The translations under genes were made by a program, and so were the position numbers. Of a DNA stretch of 64,000 bases, positions 16,564 to 24,390 are shown in pieces. The stretch is taken from NCBI GenBank assembly GCA_910578935.1, contig CAJTSM010000002.1, positions 62,001 to 126,000 of the forward strand, read 5' to 3'. The DNA is from an uncultured Oscillibacter sp. Its GTDB lineage: Bacteria > Bacillota > Clostridia > Oscillospirales > Oscillospiraceae. Each line of letters starts with the position of its first letter. The stretch's first letter is position 1. Under the pieces are notes generated by a model. That model worked only from the letters and a program-made list of their open reading frames with translations. It did no database searches and was not told the DNA's origin.

Positions 16564-17387
16564 GCAAATCCGAAGTCCGGCAGGAATTCCTCCGGCGGGC
16601 CAAGGCGGGCTTCCCCTGGGGGATCGCCCTGGTCTATCTGGTGTTTGTGCTGGGAAACGCCTTCACCATCCCCAGGCCGGAGGGCGGAAATCTGCTGGTG
16701 GTGCCCGGGGCCATGGCGGAGGCCTATGGAAGCCCGGTGGCGGCGGCCCTGGCCCAGTTTTTCTGGTCCGGCCTCCTGGGGGCGGCGCTGAACACCATGG
16801 AGGTTCCCTTCCTTCTGGAGCGGCGGACCCTCCTCTGGTCCGGGGCCCATTTTCTGGGGACGGCGGCGGTGTTCTCCCTGGCGGGGTGGCGGTGCCGGTG
16901 GTTCCCCATCCGGGAGAGCTGGCTGTGCCTTCTGGGCCTGCTGCTTTTGCTGTACGTGCTGAAATGGTCCGTCCGGTTTCTGGAGTGGCAGTCCGACGTG
17001 TGGGCCATTCGGAAATCCTCCGGCCTGGAGGGGGCGGACCCGCCCTGGAAAACCCTGGCCCCGTACCTTCTTCTGGCGGCGGCGGTGGAGCTGCTGCTGC
17101 CCCCGGGCCTGCGGCTGGCGGACGCCCGGGATTTCCCGGTGCTGACGGGAATTTTTTACCCCTTCCTGGTCCTGCCGCTGTTCTGCTTTTTCAGCGCCTG
17201 TCCTCTGGGAACCCGGCTCCGCCGCTGGTGGCTTCTCTACCCGGCGGCGTGCGCGGCGCTGACCCTGCCCTGCGTGTTTTGGCTGTATAACTACACGGCC
17301 CTGTTTCAGGCGTGGGCGGCGGGAGCCGCCGCCCTGGCGGGGGGACTGACGGGGACCGTCCTGCGGCGGCTGAAAAAAAATCAATAA
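16560..17387 (+). CDS. Polytopic membrane partner of the LytTR regulator
   Basis: 275-residue membrane protein coupled to the LytTR gene (ATGA overlap). The first about 130 residues (EFLRRAKAGFPWGIALVYLVFVLGNAF ... AAVFSLAGWRCRWFPI) resemble DUF3021 partners. Such partners are normally about 130-150 residues. Here a second membrane half continues (APYLLLAAAVELLLPPGLR; FYPFLVLPLFCFF; AACAALTLPCVFWLYNYTALF), doubling the size with no frameshift. It probably controls the regulator's activity from the membrane; the signal is unknown. Confidence 0.72.
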   Translation: MSKSEVRQEFLRRAKAGFPWGIALVYLVFVLGNAFTIPRPEGGNLLVVPGAMAEAYGSPVAAALAQFFWSGLLGAALNTMEVPFLLERRTLLWSGAHFLGTAAVFSLAGWRCRWFPIRESWLCLLGLLLLLYVLKWSVRFLEWQSDVWAIRKSSGLEGADPPWKTLAPYLLLAAAVELLLPPGLRLADARDFPVLTGIFYPFLVLPLFCFFSACPLGTRLRRWWLLYPAACAALTLPCVFWLYNYTALFQAWAAGAAALAGGLTGTVLRRLKKNQ

Positions 17388-17397
17388 CCCCGGGAAC

Positions 17398-17442
17398 AAA
17401 ACCGCCTCCTCTTCCGACTAAACAGGAAAAGGAGGCGGTTTT
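17398..17442 (+). terminator. Hairpin that overlaps the lipoprotein ribosome-binding site
   Basis: 13-bp perfect stem AAAACCGCCTCCT (17398-17410) / AGGAGGCGGTTTT (17430-17442). It acts as a terminator for the LytTR pair, and its 3' arm contains the AGGAGG Shine-Dalgarno sequence and ends at the base before ATG 17443. Confidence 0.8.
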
Positions 17443-18375
17443 ATGAAGCTCTGGAAACGCGTATTTATTCTGACCCTCTGCCTATTGCTGACGGCCTGCG
17501 CCCCGGCGGCGGAAACGCCGGAGTCCCCGGCCCGGACGGAGGGCCCTGCGGCCCCGGCGGACCCCGCGGGCGTCCCGCCCTCCCTGGCGGAGGACGAAGA
17601 GCCCACGGTCCTCACCTGCCGCGTTGTGGACGGGGCGGAGGACGGAAATCTGCTTTTGGCGGAGCTGGACGAAGGGCTCTACGGCGGGACCGGGGTTTAC
17701 CGGCTGAACGTAAAGGACGTGCCCGTGACCCTGGACGGCGAGGCGGCGGAGCCGTCGGTCCTGGAGGACGGCATGGCGGTGGACGTGGCCTTCAACGGCC
17801 ATGTGCTGGAGAGCTTCCCGGCCCAATTGGGGGAGGTGTATTCCGTCTCCGCCTGGTCCCGTGGCCGGGGGCGGAACGGCGGCGGGACTATGTTTGATCT
17901 CTGCGGGCTGTACCTCCAGGTGCTGGACGACCTCTGGCAGAAGGACCCTGGGCTGAACGACGGCATTACCCTGGCAGGGCTGGACCTGTCCCAGGCCCCC
18001 GGAGATTTGACGGAGAGCGAGAAAGCCGCCCTGGCCTGGCGCTTCGGGGAGCTCCACGGCGTGGAGGTGGTGACGGGGACCTTTGACGAGCTGAAGGAGC
18101 AGGGCTATTTCACCGCCTCCGCCATCAGCACCCCCGCCCCGGAGGAAGGGGAGGACTACAGCCGCCTCTGGTATCAGTGGGAGGACGGGTGCCTGTTCTC
18201 CATTGAGGCCAATGAGGAACACGCGGGGGAGATTTACTCCCTGCCCACGCTGTTCTTTAACGCGGAGAAGTGGCGGAGCCCCCTGGGGGCGTACTGCTTC
18301 TACGACTGCTCCGCCATGTGGCCGGAGGCCGGGACCTGGAGCGGTTATAACATCGGAAGTGAGATGATTTCTTGA
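17443..18375 (+). CDS. Putative lipoprotein, 310 aa
   Basis: Secreted lipoprotein of unknown function. Residues 1-19 are a lipoprotein signal (KRVFILTLCLLLTAC, lipobox LTAC with Cys19). A proline/alanine-rich linker follows, then a folded domain (TVLTCRVVDGAEDGNLLLAEL ... VYRLNVKDVPVTL) and a second region with CLFSIEANEEHAGEIYSLPTLFFNA. The protein is strongly acidic. Its AGGAGG site is 7 bases before ATG but lies inside the 3' arm of the preceding hairpin, so translation may be limited on read-through transcripts. No family recognised. Confidence 0.8.
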   Translation: MKLWKRVFILTLCLLLTACAPAAETPESPARTEGPAAPADPAGVPPSLAEDEEPTVLTCRVVDGAEDGNLLLAELDEGLYGGTGVYRLNVKDVPVTLDGEAAEPSVLEDGMAVDVAFNGHVLESFPAQLGEVYSVSAWSRGRGRNGGGTMFDLCGLYLQVLDDLWQKDPGLNDGITLAGLDLSQAPGDLTESEKAALAWRFGELHGVEVVTGTFDELKEQGYFTASAISTPAPEEGEDYSRLWYQWEDGCLFSIEANEEHAGEIYSLPTLFFNAEKWRSPLGAYCFYDCSAMWPEAGTWSGYNIGSEMIS

Positions 18376-18377
18376 AC

Positions 18378-18425
18378 TTTCCCCTGCCGGGGGAGGGGCT
18401 TGTACTTGCCCTGACGGGCGGGGCG
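18378..18425. repeat. Partial family D repeat
   Basis: CCCTGCCGGGGGAGG, GCTTGTACTTGCCCTGACG and GCGGGGC match the GC-rich end of the repeats at 3501-3560 and 4630-4678. Confidence 0.55.
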
Positions 18426-18428
18426 AGA

Positions 18429-18456
18429 AAAAGCTCCCCCTCTCGGGGGAGCTTTT
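18429..18456. terminator. Bidirectional terminator between the lipoprotein gene and asnS
   Basis: AAAAGCTCCCCC/GGGGGAGCTTTT with loop TCTC. The minus strand reads five T after the stem, serving asnS; the plus strand serves the lipoprotein gene. Confidence 0.8.
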
Positions 18457-18484
18457 CGATTGCCAAGCCGAAGGCTTAGTAAAC

Positions 18485-19879
18485 TTAGAAGTCGGCGCTG
18501 CCGACCGTGCGGGGATGGGGCAGCACATCCCGGATGTTGCTGACGCCCGTCAGGTACATCACCAGCCGTTCAAACCCCAGGCCGAAGCCCGCGTGGCGGC
18601 AGGAGCCGTAGCGCCGCAGGTCACAGTACCACCAGTAACTCTCCGGGTCCATGTTCAGCTCCTTGATCCGGCTCTCCAGAATATCCAGCCGCTCTTCGCG
18701 CTGGCTTCCGCCGATGATCTCCCCGATGCCGGGGACCAGGCAGTCCGCCGCCGCCACGGTCTTTCCGTCGTCGTTCAGGCGCATGTAGAAGGCCTTGATC
18801 TCTTTCGGATAGTCCGTGACGAACACCGGGCGCTTGAAAACCTGCTCGGTGAGATACCGCTCATGCTCCGTCTGGAGATCACAGCCCCAAAAGACCTTGT
18901 AATCGAACTTGTCGTTGTTCTTCTCCAGAATGGAAACCGCCTCCGTGTAGCTCACCCGGCCGAAGTCGGAGGAGGCCACGTGCTCCAGGCGCTGCTTCAG
19001 GCCCTTGTCCACGAAGCTGTTGAAGAAGTCAATCTCGTCGGGGCAGCGCTCCATGACCTTTTTGATGGCGTACTTAATCATGGCCTCCGCCACGTCCATG
19101 TCCCCCGCCAGGTCGCAGAAGGCCATCTCCGGCTCGATCATCCAGAACTCGGCGGCGTGGCGCGCCGTGTTGGAGTTCTCCGCCCGGAAGGTGGGGCCGA
19201 AGGTATACACGTCCCCGAAGGCCATGGCGAAGTTCTCCGCGTTCAGCTGGCCGGACACCGTCAAGTTTGCGGGCTTGCCGAAAAAGTCCTGGGTAAAGTC
19301 CACCTTTCCGTCCTCCGTCCGGGGCGGGTTCTCCGGGTCCAGGGTGGTGACCCGGAACATCTCTCCCGCGCCCTCGCAGTCGCTGGCGGTAATGATGGGG
19401 GTGTGGACGTAGACAAAGCCCCGGCTCTGGAAGAATTCGTGAATGGCAAAGGCGGCGGCGCTGCGGACCCGGAAGGCGGCGGAGAACAGATTCGTCCTGG
19501 GCCGCAGGTGCTGGATGGTCCGCAGGTACTCCACGGTGTGCCGCTTCTTCTGGAGGGGATAGTCCGGGGTGGAGGGGCCCTCCACCTGGATTTCCGTGGC
19601 CTTCAGCTCCAGGGGCTGCTTGGCCTCCGGGGTCAGGACCACCGTGCCCGTGACGATCAGGGCCGCGCCCACGTTCTGGGCGGCGATGTCCTTGTAATTC
19701 GGAAGCGAACCGGCCTCCATGACCACCTGGAGGTTTTTGAGGCAGGAGCCGTCGTTCAGCTCCACAAAGCCGAAGTTCTTCATGTCCCGGATGGTCCGGG
19801 CCCAGCCGCCCACGGTGACGGTCCGGCCGACCAGGGCTTCCCCGTCGGCAAAAACCGCCGCGATTTTCGTATAGCTCAT
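18485..19879 (-). CDS. asnS: Asparaginyl-tRNA synthetase
   Basis: Class II aminoacyl-tRNA synthetase charging tRNA-Asn; 464 residues. An N-terminal OB anticodon-binding domain (VTVGGWARTIRDMKNFGFVELNDGS) is followed by the catalytic core with motif 2 FRAENSNTARHAAEFWMIEPEMAF and motif 3 GFGLGFERLVMYLTG. ATG 19879 is preferred to the in-frame GTG 19888 because AGGTG gives 6-base spacing to it. A promoter TTGCAA-16-TATAAT lies 40-67 bases upstream with no T-box leader, so uncharged-tRNA control by that mechanism is unlikely. Confidence 0.95.
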   Translation of the reverse strand: MSYTKIAAVFADGEALVGRTVTVGGWARTIRDMKNFGFVELNDGSCLKNLQVVMEAGSLPNYKDIAAQNVGAALIVTGTVVLTPEAKQPLELKATEIQVEGPSTPDYPLQKKRHTVEYLRTIQHLRPRTNLFSAAFRVRSAAAFAIHEFFQSRGFVYVHTPIITASDCEGAGEMFRVTTLDPENPPRTEDGKVDFTQDFFGKPANLTVSGQLNAENFAMAFGDVYTFGPTFRAENSNTARHAAEFWMIEPEMAFCDLAGDMDVAEAMIKYAIKKVMERCPDEIDFFNSFVDKGLKQRLEHVASSDFGRVSYTEAVSILEKNNDKFDYKVFWGCDLQTEHERYLTEQVFKRPVFVTDYPKEIKAFYMRLNDDGKTVAAADCLVPGIGEIIGGSQREERLDILESRIKELNMDPESYWWYCDLRRYGSCRHAGFGLGFERLVMYLTGVSNIRDVLPHPRTVGSADF

Positions 19880-19918
19880 AGCGTTCACCTGATTTCTGTT
19901 ATTTCCTATGGATGGTAT

Positions 19919-19946
19919 ATTATATCACATTTTTTCCCGTTTGCAA
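19919..19946 (-). promoter_or_regulatory. asnS promoter
   Basis: Minus strand TTGCAA, 16 bases, TATAAT. The -35 box overlaps the end of the neighbouring zinc-ribbon gene. Confidence 0.65.
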
Positions 19947-20335
19947 GGGGGGCAGCCGCTGTGACTTTTGTCCCAGAAAGGCTCAAAATCGCACTCCGGG
20001 CAACGGAAGGCCCGCCAGAAAAAAGGGCGCACGCTCCAGTCCCGTCCGCTGAACTTCTTCCCGCAGAAGGGGCAGCGGCGGAAGGCCAGAATTTCCCCGG
20101 CCAGCATCCCCAGCAGAGACAGCAAAAAGGCGGCGGTCAGGGTGAAAAACAGCCCCGGCGGCACATTGGCGGAGGACCTGTAAAGATACGCCAGCAGCAG
20201 CGCCGCGGCCACCGCCAGAACCAGGCACACGTCCACCAGGACCGCCTTTTTGCGGAAGCTCCGGGCCCGGCGGGCTTTCCCCCCGCCGCTCATGGACATG
20301 TCCGGCCGGGGGCCGTCGGGATAAAAGATATTCAT
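19925..20335 (-). CDS. Membrane protein with zinc-ribbon-like cysteines
   Basis: 136 residues. A basic segment (GGGKARRARSFRKK) precedes two hydrophobic helices (AVLVDVCLVLAVAAALLLAYLY and LFFTLTAAFLLSLLGMLAGEIL), then a cysteine-rich tail with CPFCGKKF, CPECDF and a final CPPCKREK, compatible with zinc binding. GGGAGG precedes ATG 20335. It follows rlmH by 65 bases on the same strand. No function recognised. Confidence 0.68.
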   Translation of the reverse strand: MNIFYPDGPRPDMSMSGGGKARRARSFRKKAVLVDVCLVLAVAAALLLAYLYRSSANVPPGLFFTLTAAFLLSLLGMLAGEILAFRRCPFCGKKFSGRDWSVRPFFWRAFRCPECDFEPFWDKSHSGCPPCKREKM

Positions 20336-20400
20336 TCCGGTCCCTCCCTCTGAGTAGATAATCCAACCGTATACACCCATTCCCTCCTCTGGGCAAGGAC

Positions 20401-20883
20401 TCACTTGTGGTATTTCGTCCCGGCGTTGATCTGGAACGCCCGGTAGATCTGCTCCAGCAGCATCACCCGGGCCAGATGGTGGGGAAAGGTCATGGGCGAC
20501 ATGGAGAGCCGTTCCGCTGCCTCTGCCTTGACGGACTCGTGGAGCCCATGGGACCCGCCGATGAGGAACACCACCCGGCTCTCTCCCCGGTTGGCCCACC
20601 CGGCCAGAAGACGGGCTAGATCCTCGCTGGACCGCTCCCGCCCCTCCACGCACAGGGCAACCAGGATGCAGGACGGCGGCAGCTTTCCCCGGACGGCCTC
20701 CGCCTCCTTTAAAAGGGCGGCGCCGATCTGGGCCGGGGACGGATCTTCCGGCAACCGCTCCTCCGGCAGCTCGATAATATCCAGTTTGCAGTACCGGCTA
20801 AGCCGCTTGCCGTACTCCGCCGCCGCCCCGGCGTAGAATTTCTCTTTCAGCTTCCCGACGCACAGCAGGGTAATCCGCTGCAT
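20401..20883 (-). CDS. rlmH: 23S rRNA (pseudouridine1915-N3)-methyltransferase
   Basis: SPOUT methyltransferase that modifies pseudouridine 1915 in helix 69 of 23S rRNA; 160 residues, the normal size. The SAM knot is visible as FLIGGSHGL near 107 and MTFPHHLARVMLLEQIYRAFQINAGTKYHK at the C terminus, which is the invariant end of the family. GGAGGAGG lies 6 bases before ATG 20883. The start overlaps the end of walJ by 37 bases, an unusually deep overlap. Clustering with walJ is conserved in Firmicutes. Confidence 0.95.
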   Translation of the reverse strand: MQRITLLCVGKLKEKFYAGAAAEYGKRLSRYCKLDIIELPEERLPEDPSPAQIGAALLKEAEAVRGKLPPSCILVALCVEGRERSSEDLARLLAGWANRGESRVVFLIGGSHGLHESVKAEAAERLSMSPMTFPHHLARVMLLEQIYRAFQINAGTKYHK

Positions 20884-21665
20884 ACCGTTCCTCCTCCCAG
20901 CGCATAAGCCCCGCTGAGGCCGTCCCGGGGGGCGGCGGAGAGGCGGGGGTGAAGCCCCGCGGCGTTTAAAGCCGCCTCCACCGCCCGAAGGGCCATGGCG
21001 GGAGTGTTGTTCTCCTTACTCAGATGGGCCAAGACAATCTCTCGGGCCCCCGCCCTTGCCAGGGTGACGGCGAAAGCGGCGGCGTCCTCATTCCGGAGAT
21101 GCCCAGCCGGGCCCAAAATCCGCTCCTTTAAAAAGTATGGATACGGGCCGCTGCGGACGGCCTCCACATCGTGGTTGGCCTCCAGCACCGCCAGAGCGAC
21201 GCCCGGCAGGACGGCCTCCGCCTCCGCCGTGACAAAGCCGCTGTCCGTCAGCAGGCCGAAGCCCCCGTCCGGGGTATCGAACCGGTAACCCCGGGAGCCG
21301 GGGGCATCGTGGGACGTGGCGAAGGCGGTAACGGCGCAGTTCTTCACGAAAAAGGTCCCCTCCGCTTCCCGGAGGCGGTCCTCCAGCAGCACCATCCTCC
21401 GAAGCAGGTCCCGGCCCGCCTCCGGGGCGGCGTAAACCGGGCAGTCCGTGTGCTTCAAGAGCGTCTGGAGTCCGGAGATGTGGTCCGAGTGGGTGTGGGT
21501 GATGCAGATGCCGTCCAGGTCCGGGAGGTCCAGGCCCAGGGCCAGCAGCCCCTGACGGACGCGGCGGCAGGAAATACCCGCATCCACCAGAATACGCCCG
21601 CCCTCCCAGGAGAGCACCAGCGCGTTCCCGGAGGAACCGCTGGCCAAGGTATGTACCGTTGTCAA
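20847..21665 (-). CDS. walJ: MBL-fold hydrolase, WalJ/YycJ-like
   Basis: 272-residue metallo-beta-lactamase-fold protein. The metal motif THTHSDHISG is near residue 57, and GNALVLSWEGGRILVDAGISCRRV marks the YycJ branch. In Firmicutes WalJ is linked to the WalRK cell-wall system and to DNA repair coordination. The TTG start at 21665 overlaps the preceding stop by 4 bases (TTGA). Here it stands about 2.7 kb from walI, separated by murA and repeats, instead of closing the wal operon. Confidence 0.88.
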   Translation of the reverse strand: MTTVHTLASGSSGNALVLSWEGGRILVDAGISCRRVRQGLLALGLDLPDLDGICITHTHSDHISGLQTLLKHTDCPVYAAPEAGRDLLRRMVLLEDRLREAEGTFFVKNCAVTAFATSHDAPGSRGYRFDTPDGGFGLLTDSGFVTAEAEAVLPGVALAVLEANHDVEAVRSGPYPYFLKERILGPAGHLRNEDAAAFAVTLARAGAREIVLAHLSKENNTPAMALRAVEAALNAAGLHPRLSAAPRDGLSGAYALGGGTVCSGLPCCASGS

Positions 21666-21937
21666 CCCGGGGGACCCCCTTTGCCTTTCAGATCATCGCT
21701 AAACGCTTTCAGCTCCGCTTTCGCCTCCTCGGGGAGGCGGTTGTACTCCACGCCCCGGACCGCTCCCTCCAGGGCGTAGAGGTGAACCAGGCAAACGCCC
21801 GGGTAGAGGATTTTCAGCCGGAAAAACGCGTCCTTTGCCCCGGCTTCTTTCAGCTCCTCCGGGGAGCGGATGCCCGCCGCCCTGAGCTTCCGGGCCATTT
21901 CCGCTCCAATATTCTTCATAGATGTCAAATCCGGCAT
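21662..21937 (-). CDS. TfoX C-terminal domain protein
   Basis: 91-residue protein made of a TfoX_C-type helix-hairpin-helix domain (LTSMKNIGAEMARKLRAAGIRSPEELKEAGAKDAFFRLK). It lacks the N-terminal half of the competence regulator TfoX/Sxy. GAGGAGG stands 5 bases before ATG 21937, preferred to ATG 21958. It is coupled to walJ by a 4-base overlap. The role of such stand-alone domains is unknown. Confidence 0.85.
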   Translation of the reverse strand: MPDLTSMKNIGAEMARKLRAAGIRSPEELKEAGAKDAFFRLKILYPGVCLVHLYALEGAVRGVEYNRLPEEAKAELKAFSDDLKGKGGPPG

Positions 21938-21954
21938 AGCGCCCTCCTCTGCAC

Positions 21955-22395
21955 TCACAGCTTCATGTGCAAAAGCGGGTAGGGTCCGCCCTGCTCATCC
22001 GTCTCCGTTCGCCTGAAAACGCGGAAGCCCATGCGTTCATAAAACCCCCTGGCCTGGGGATTCTGTTCGTTGACGGCCAGCTCGTTGACCCCGTAACGGT
22101 CTATTCCGTATTGAAGCAGCCTTCTGCCAAGGCCTTTTCCCCGCGCCTCCGGCGAGAGGAACAGCATCTCCAGACGCCGCCCGCCGGCGCCCATGAATCC
22201 AACGGGAAATCCCCGTTCCTCCTCCGCAATCACCAGGTGTGGGACCTCCTTCAGCGCCTGGGGAACGTACGCTTTGATATTCTTGATCTCGACGGGGGAC
22301 AAAAACAGGTGGGTCGCCCTGACGGACGCCTCCCAGACCTCCAGCAGCCGGGCCAGCAGCTCCGGCGTTCTGGACTCGGTTTCCATGATGTTCAT
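21955..22395 (-). CDS. GNAT-family N-acetyltransferase
   Basis: 146-residue acetyltransferase. The acetyl-CoA loop appears as MLFLSPEARGKGLGRRLLQYGID, with the C-terminal signature LAVNEQNPQARGFYERMGFRVF. GGAG lies 6 bases before ATG 22395. First gene of GNAT-tfoX-walJ-rlmH. The substrate, an amine or a protein N terminus, is not predictable. Confidence 0.88.
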   Translation of the reverse strand: MNIMETESRTPELLARLLEVWEASVRATHLFLSPVEIKNIKAYVPQALKEVPHLVIAEEERGFPVGFMGAGGRRLEMLFLSPEARGKGLGRRLLQYGIDRYGVNELAVNEQNPQARGFYERMGFRVFRRTETDEQGGPYPLLHMKL

Positions 22396-22413
22396 ACGCA
22401 CTCCTAAACGCTT

Positions 22414-22794
22414 AGGCCCTGTTTGAAAAATGGCAAACCGTCTAGGCCCTGTTTGAAAATTGCCGGAGTGCCCAACGGCGAGAGATTTTTACGCTGGGCG
22501 AGGCGATTTTCCGCAGGAATCCTGACGGATTTCAAGGGAAATCAACGAAGCATCCGCGAAAAAAGATCCGCCGTTTGGGCGTTTTGGTATTTTTTAAACA
22601 GGGCCTAAACGGCGGATCTTTTCCCGCCGCTCTGCGTTGAATGTTCTTTCCGGGCGGCAGCCCGCCTGGGAAAATCCGCCTTGATTGGCGATTGGACCGC
22701 CGTTGGCGGCTCTGCCGCCTTGCGGATATCACATGCCCCTTGGGTAAAAAATCTCTTGCCGCTGGGCACTCCGCCAATTTTCAAACAGAGCCTA
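22414..22794. repeat. Cluster of family A repeats upstream of the GNAT gene
   Basis: Three pieces: a truncated end (22414-22436, TAGGCCCTGTTTGAAAAAT); a complete 165-bp element 22443-22607 with ends TAGGCCCTGTTT and AAACAGGGCCTA; and a diverged inverted copy 22608-22794 ending CAAACAGAGCCTA, whose interior (GGGCGGCAGCCCGCCTGG, CCGCCTTGATTGGC) matches 37131-37290 and 45796-45935. No gene lies between murA and the GNAT gene. Confidence 0.75.
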
Positions 22795-22797
22795 AAA

Positions 22798-22831
22798 CCG
22801 GGAGACAGAAGGTTTGCCTTCCATCTCCCGG
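22798..22831 (-). terminator. murA terminator
   Basis: Minus strand CCGGGAGATGGAAGG pairs imperfectly with CCTTCTGTCTCCCGG and is followed by TTTT, just after the murA stop. Confidence 0.75.
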
Positions 22832-22844
22832 AACATTTCCACTG

Positions 22845-24140
22845 TCAGCCAAGGTTCAGGCGCTGCCGCTCTTCCACTTCCTCCACGGCCCGGATGTTCG
22901 CCCCCAGGCCCCGGAGCTTCTCCACCAAATTCTCATAGCCCCGCTCAATGTAATGGACGCAGGAGATTTCGCTCTGCCCCCTGGCGGCCAGGGCGGCGAT
23001 GACCAGGGCGGCCCCCGCCCGGAGGTCCGACGCCTGAATGGGCGCGCCCACCAAATGGTCCACGCCCTCCACCACGGCGGTTTTGTCGTCCACCTGGATG
23101 TTGGCCCCCATGCGGCGAAGCTCGTCCACATAGCGGTAACGGCTGGACCACACGCTCTCCGTCACCAGGGAGATGCCCTGGGCGAGAGAAAGAACCGTGG
23201 TGATCTGGGGCTGCATGTCCGTGGGGAAGCCGGGATAGGGCAGGGTCTTAATATTGGCCCGGCGCAGGGGCCCGTTCCGGCGGACCAGAAGGGTGTCCTC
23301 GTGCTCCTCTACCTCCACGCCGCACTCCTGGAGCTTGGCGGTGATGCAGTCCATGTGCTTGGGGATGATATTCTTGACTAAAATCTGACCCCCCGCCGCC
23401 GCGGCGGCGGCCATGTAGGTGCCCGCCTCAATCTGGTCGGGAATGATGGCGTAGCTGCCGCCCCGAAGGCGGTCCACGCCGCGGATCTTGATGGTATCCG
23501 TGCCCGCGCCCCGGATATTGGCCCCCATGGAGTTGAGGAAGTTGGCCAGGTCCACGATGTGGGGCTCCTTGGCGGCGTTTTCAATGACGGTGCGGCCCTC
23601 CGCCATGACGGCGGCCATCATGATGTTCATGGTGGCTCCCACGGAAACCACGTCCAGGTAGATGCTGGTGCCCTTCAGCGGCCCCTCACCGGCGGTGGCC
23701 CGGATGAAGCCGCCCTCCACCGCCACCGTGGCCCCCAGGGCATTAAAGCCCTTCATGTGCTGGTCGATGGGCCGGACGCCGCCGAAATTGCACCCGCCGG
23801 GCAAGGCCACCTCCGCCTGACCGAAGCGGCCCAACAGGGCGCCGATAAAATAGGTGGACGCCCGAATGCGCCGGGCCAAGTCGTAAGGGGTGCGGGTGGA
23901 GTGAATGTGGCGGCAGTCCACCTCCACAGTGTGGCGGTCCAGGCTTCGGACTCCCGCGCCCAGCTGCTCCAGGATGCTGAGGCACAGCGTCACGTCGGAA
24001 ATCTGGGGGATGTTCTCAATGCGGCAGACCCCATCCACCAGCAGCGCGGCGGGGATGATGGCCACGGCGGCATTTTTCGCGCCGCTGATTTCCACTTCGC
24101 CAAACAGGGGCGTTCCGCCCTGTACAATATATTTTGTCAA
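22845..24140 (-). CDS. murA: UDP-GlcNAc 1-carboxyvinyltransferase (MurA)
   Basis: Catalyses the first committed step of peptidoglycan synthesis, enolpyruvyl transfer to UDP-GlcNAc; 431 residues. The UDP-sugar lysine region ISGAKNAA is near 18. The catalytic loop LPGGCNFGGVRPIDQHMKGF retains the nucleophilic cysteine, so fosfomycin sensitivity is expected at this site. TTG 24140 is favoured because GAGAGGG lies 8 bases before it and homologues start at the TKYIVQGG block. ATG 24167 is the alternative but has no Shine-Dalgarno sequence. It follows walI by about 250 bases. Confidence 0.94.
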   Translation of the reverse strand: MTKYIVQGGTPLFGEVEISGAKNAAVAIIPAALLVDGVCRIENIPQISDVTLCLSILEQLGAGVRSLDRHTVEVDCRHIHSTRTPYDLARRIRASTYFIGALLGRFGQAEVALPGGCNFGGVRPIDQHMKGFNALGATVAVEGGFIRATAGEGPLKGTSIYLDVVSVGATMNIMMAAVMAEGRTVIENAAKEPHIVDLANFLNSMGANIRGAGTDTIKIRGVDRLRGGSYAIIPDQIEAGTYMAAAAAAGGQILVKNIIPKHMDCITAKLQECGVEVEEHEDTLLVRRNGPLRRANIKTLPYPGFPTDMQPQITTVLSLAQGISLVTESVWSSRYRYVDELRRMGANIQVDDKTAVVEGVDHLVGAPIQASDLRAGAALVIAALAARGQSEISCVHYIERGYENLVEKLRGLGANIRAVEEVEERQRLNLG

Positions 24141-24390
24141 AATATTGACCCTCTCTTCAAGCAACATTTTGCCAGGCCGGGGCTTTGCGGCAGGCTCAAA
24201 GAACAGTTTGCCCGGCTGGCGGCGCTTCATACCCGCGAAGGCCGCGGGGAGGCAATTTCTTCTTCACAGACTGTATCATCATAGCACAGGCGGAAGGAAA
24301 ATGCAAACCTTTCCTTTTGTTGTTTTTCATAATGTTTTGCGGAAAAGTGTTTTCCCTCTCCACGGCGTCTGAGAAAATTCTCCGCCGGAT

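Noticed and set aside
18515..20353. 612-codon plus-strand frame opposite asnS
   Set aside because: Crosses the asnS promoter and two genes on the other strand; no motifs or ribosome-binding site.
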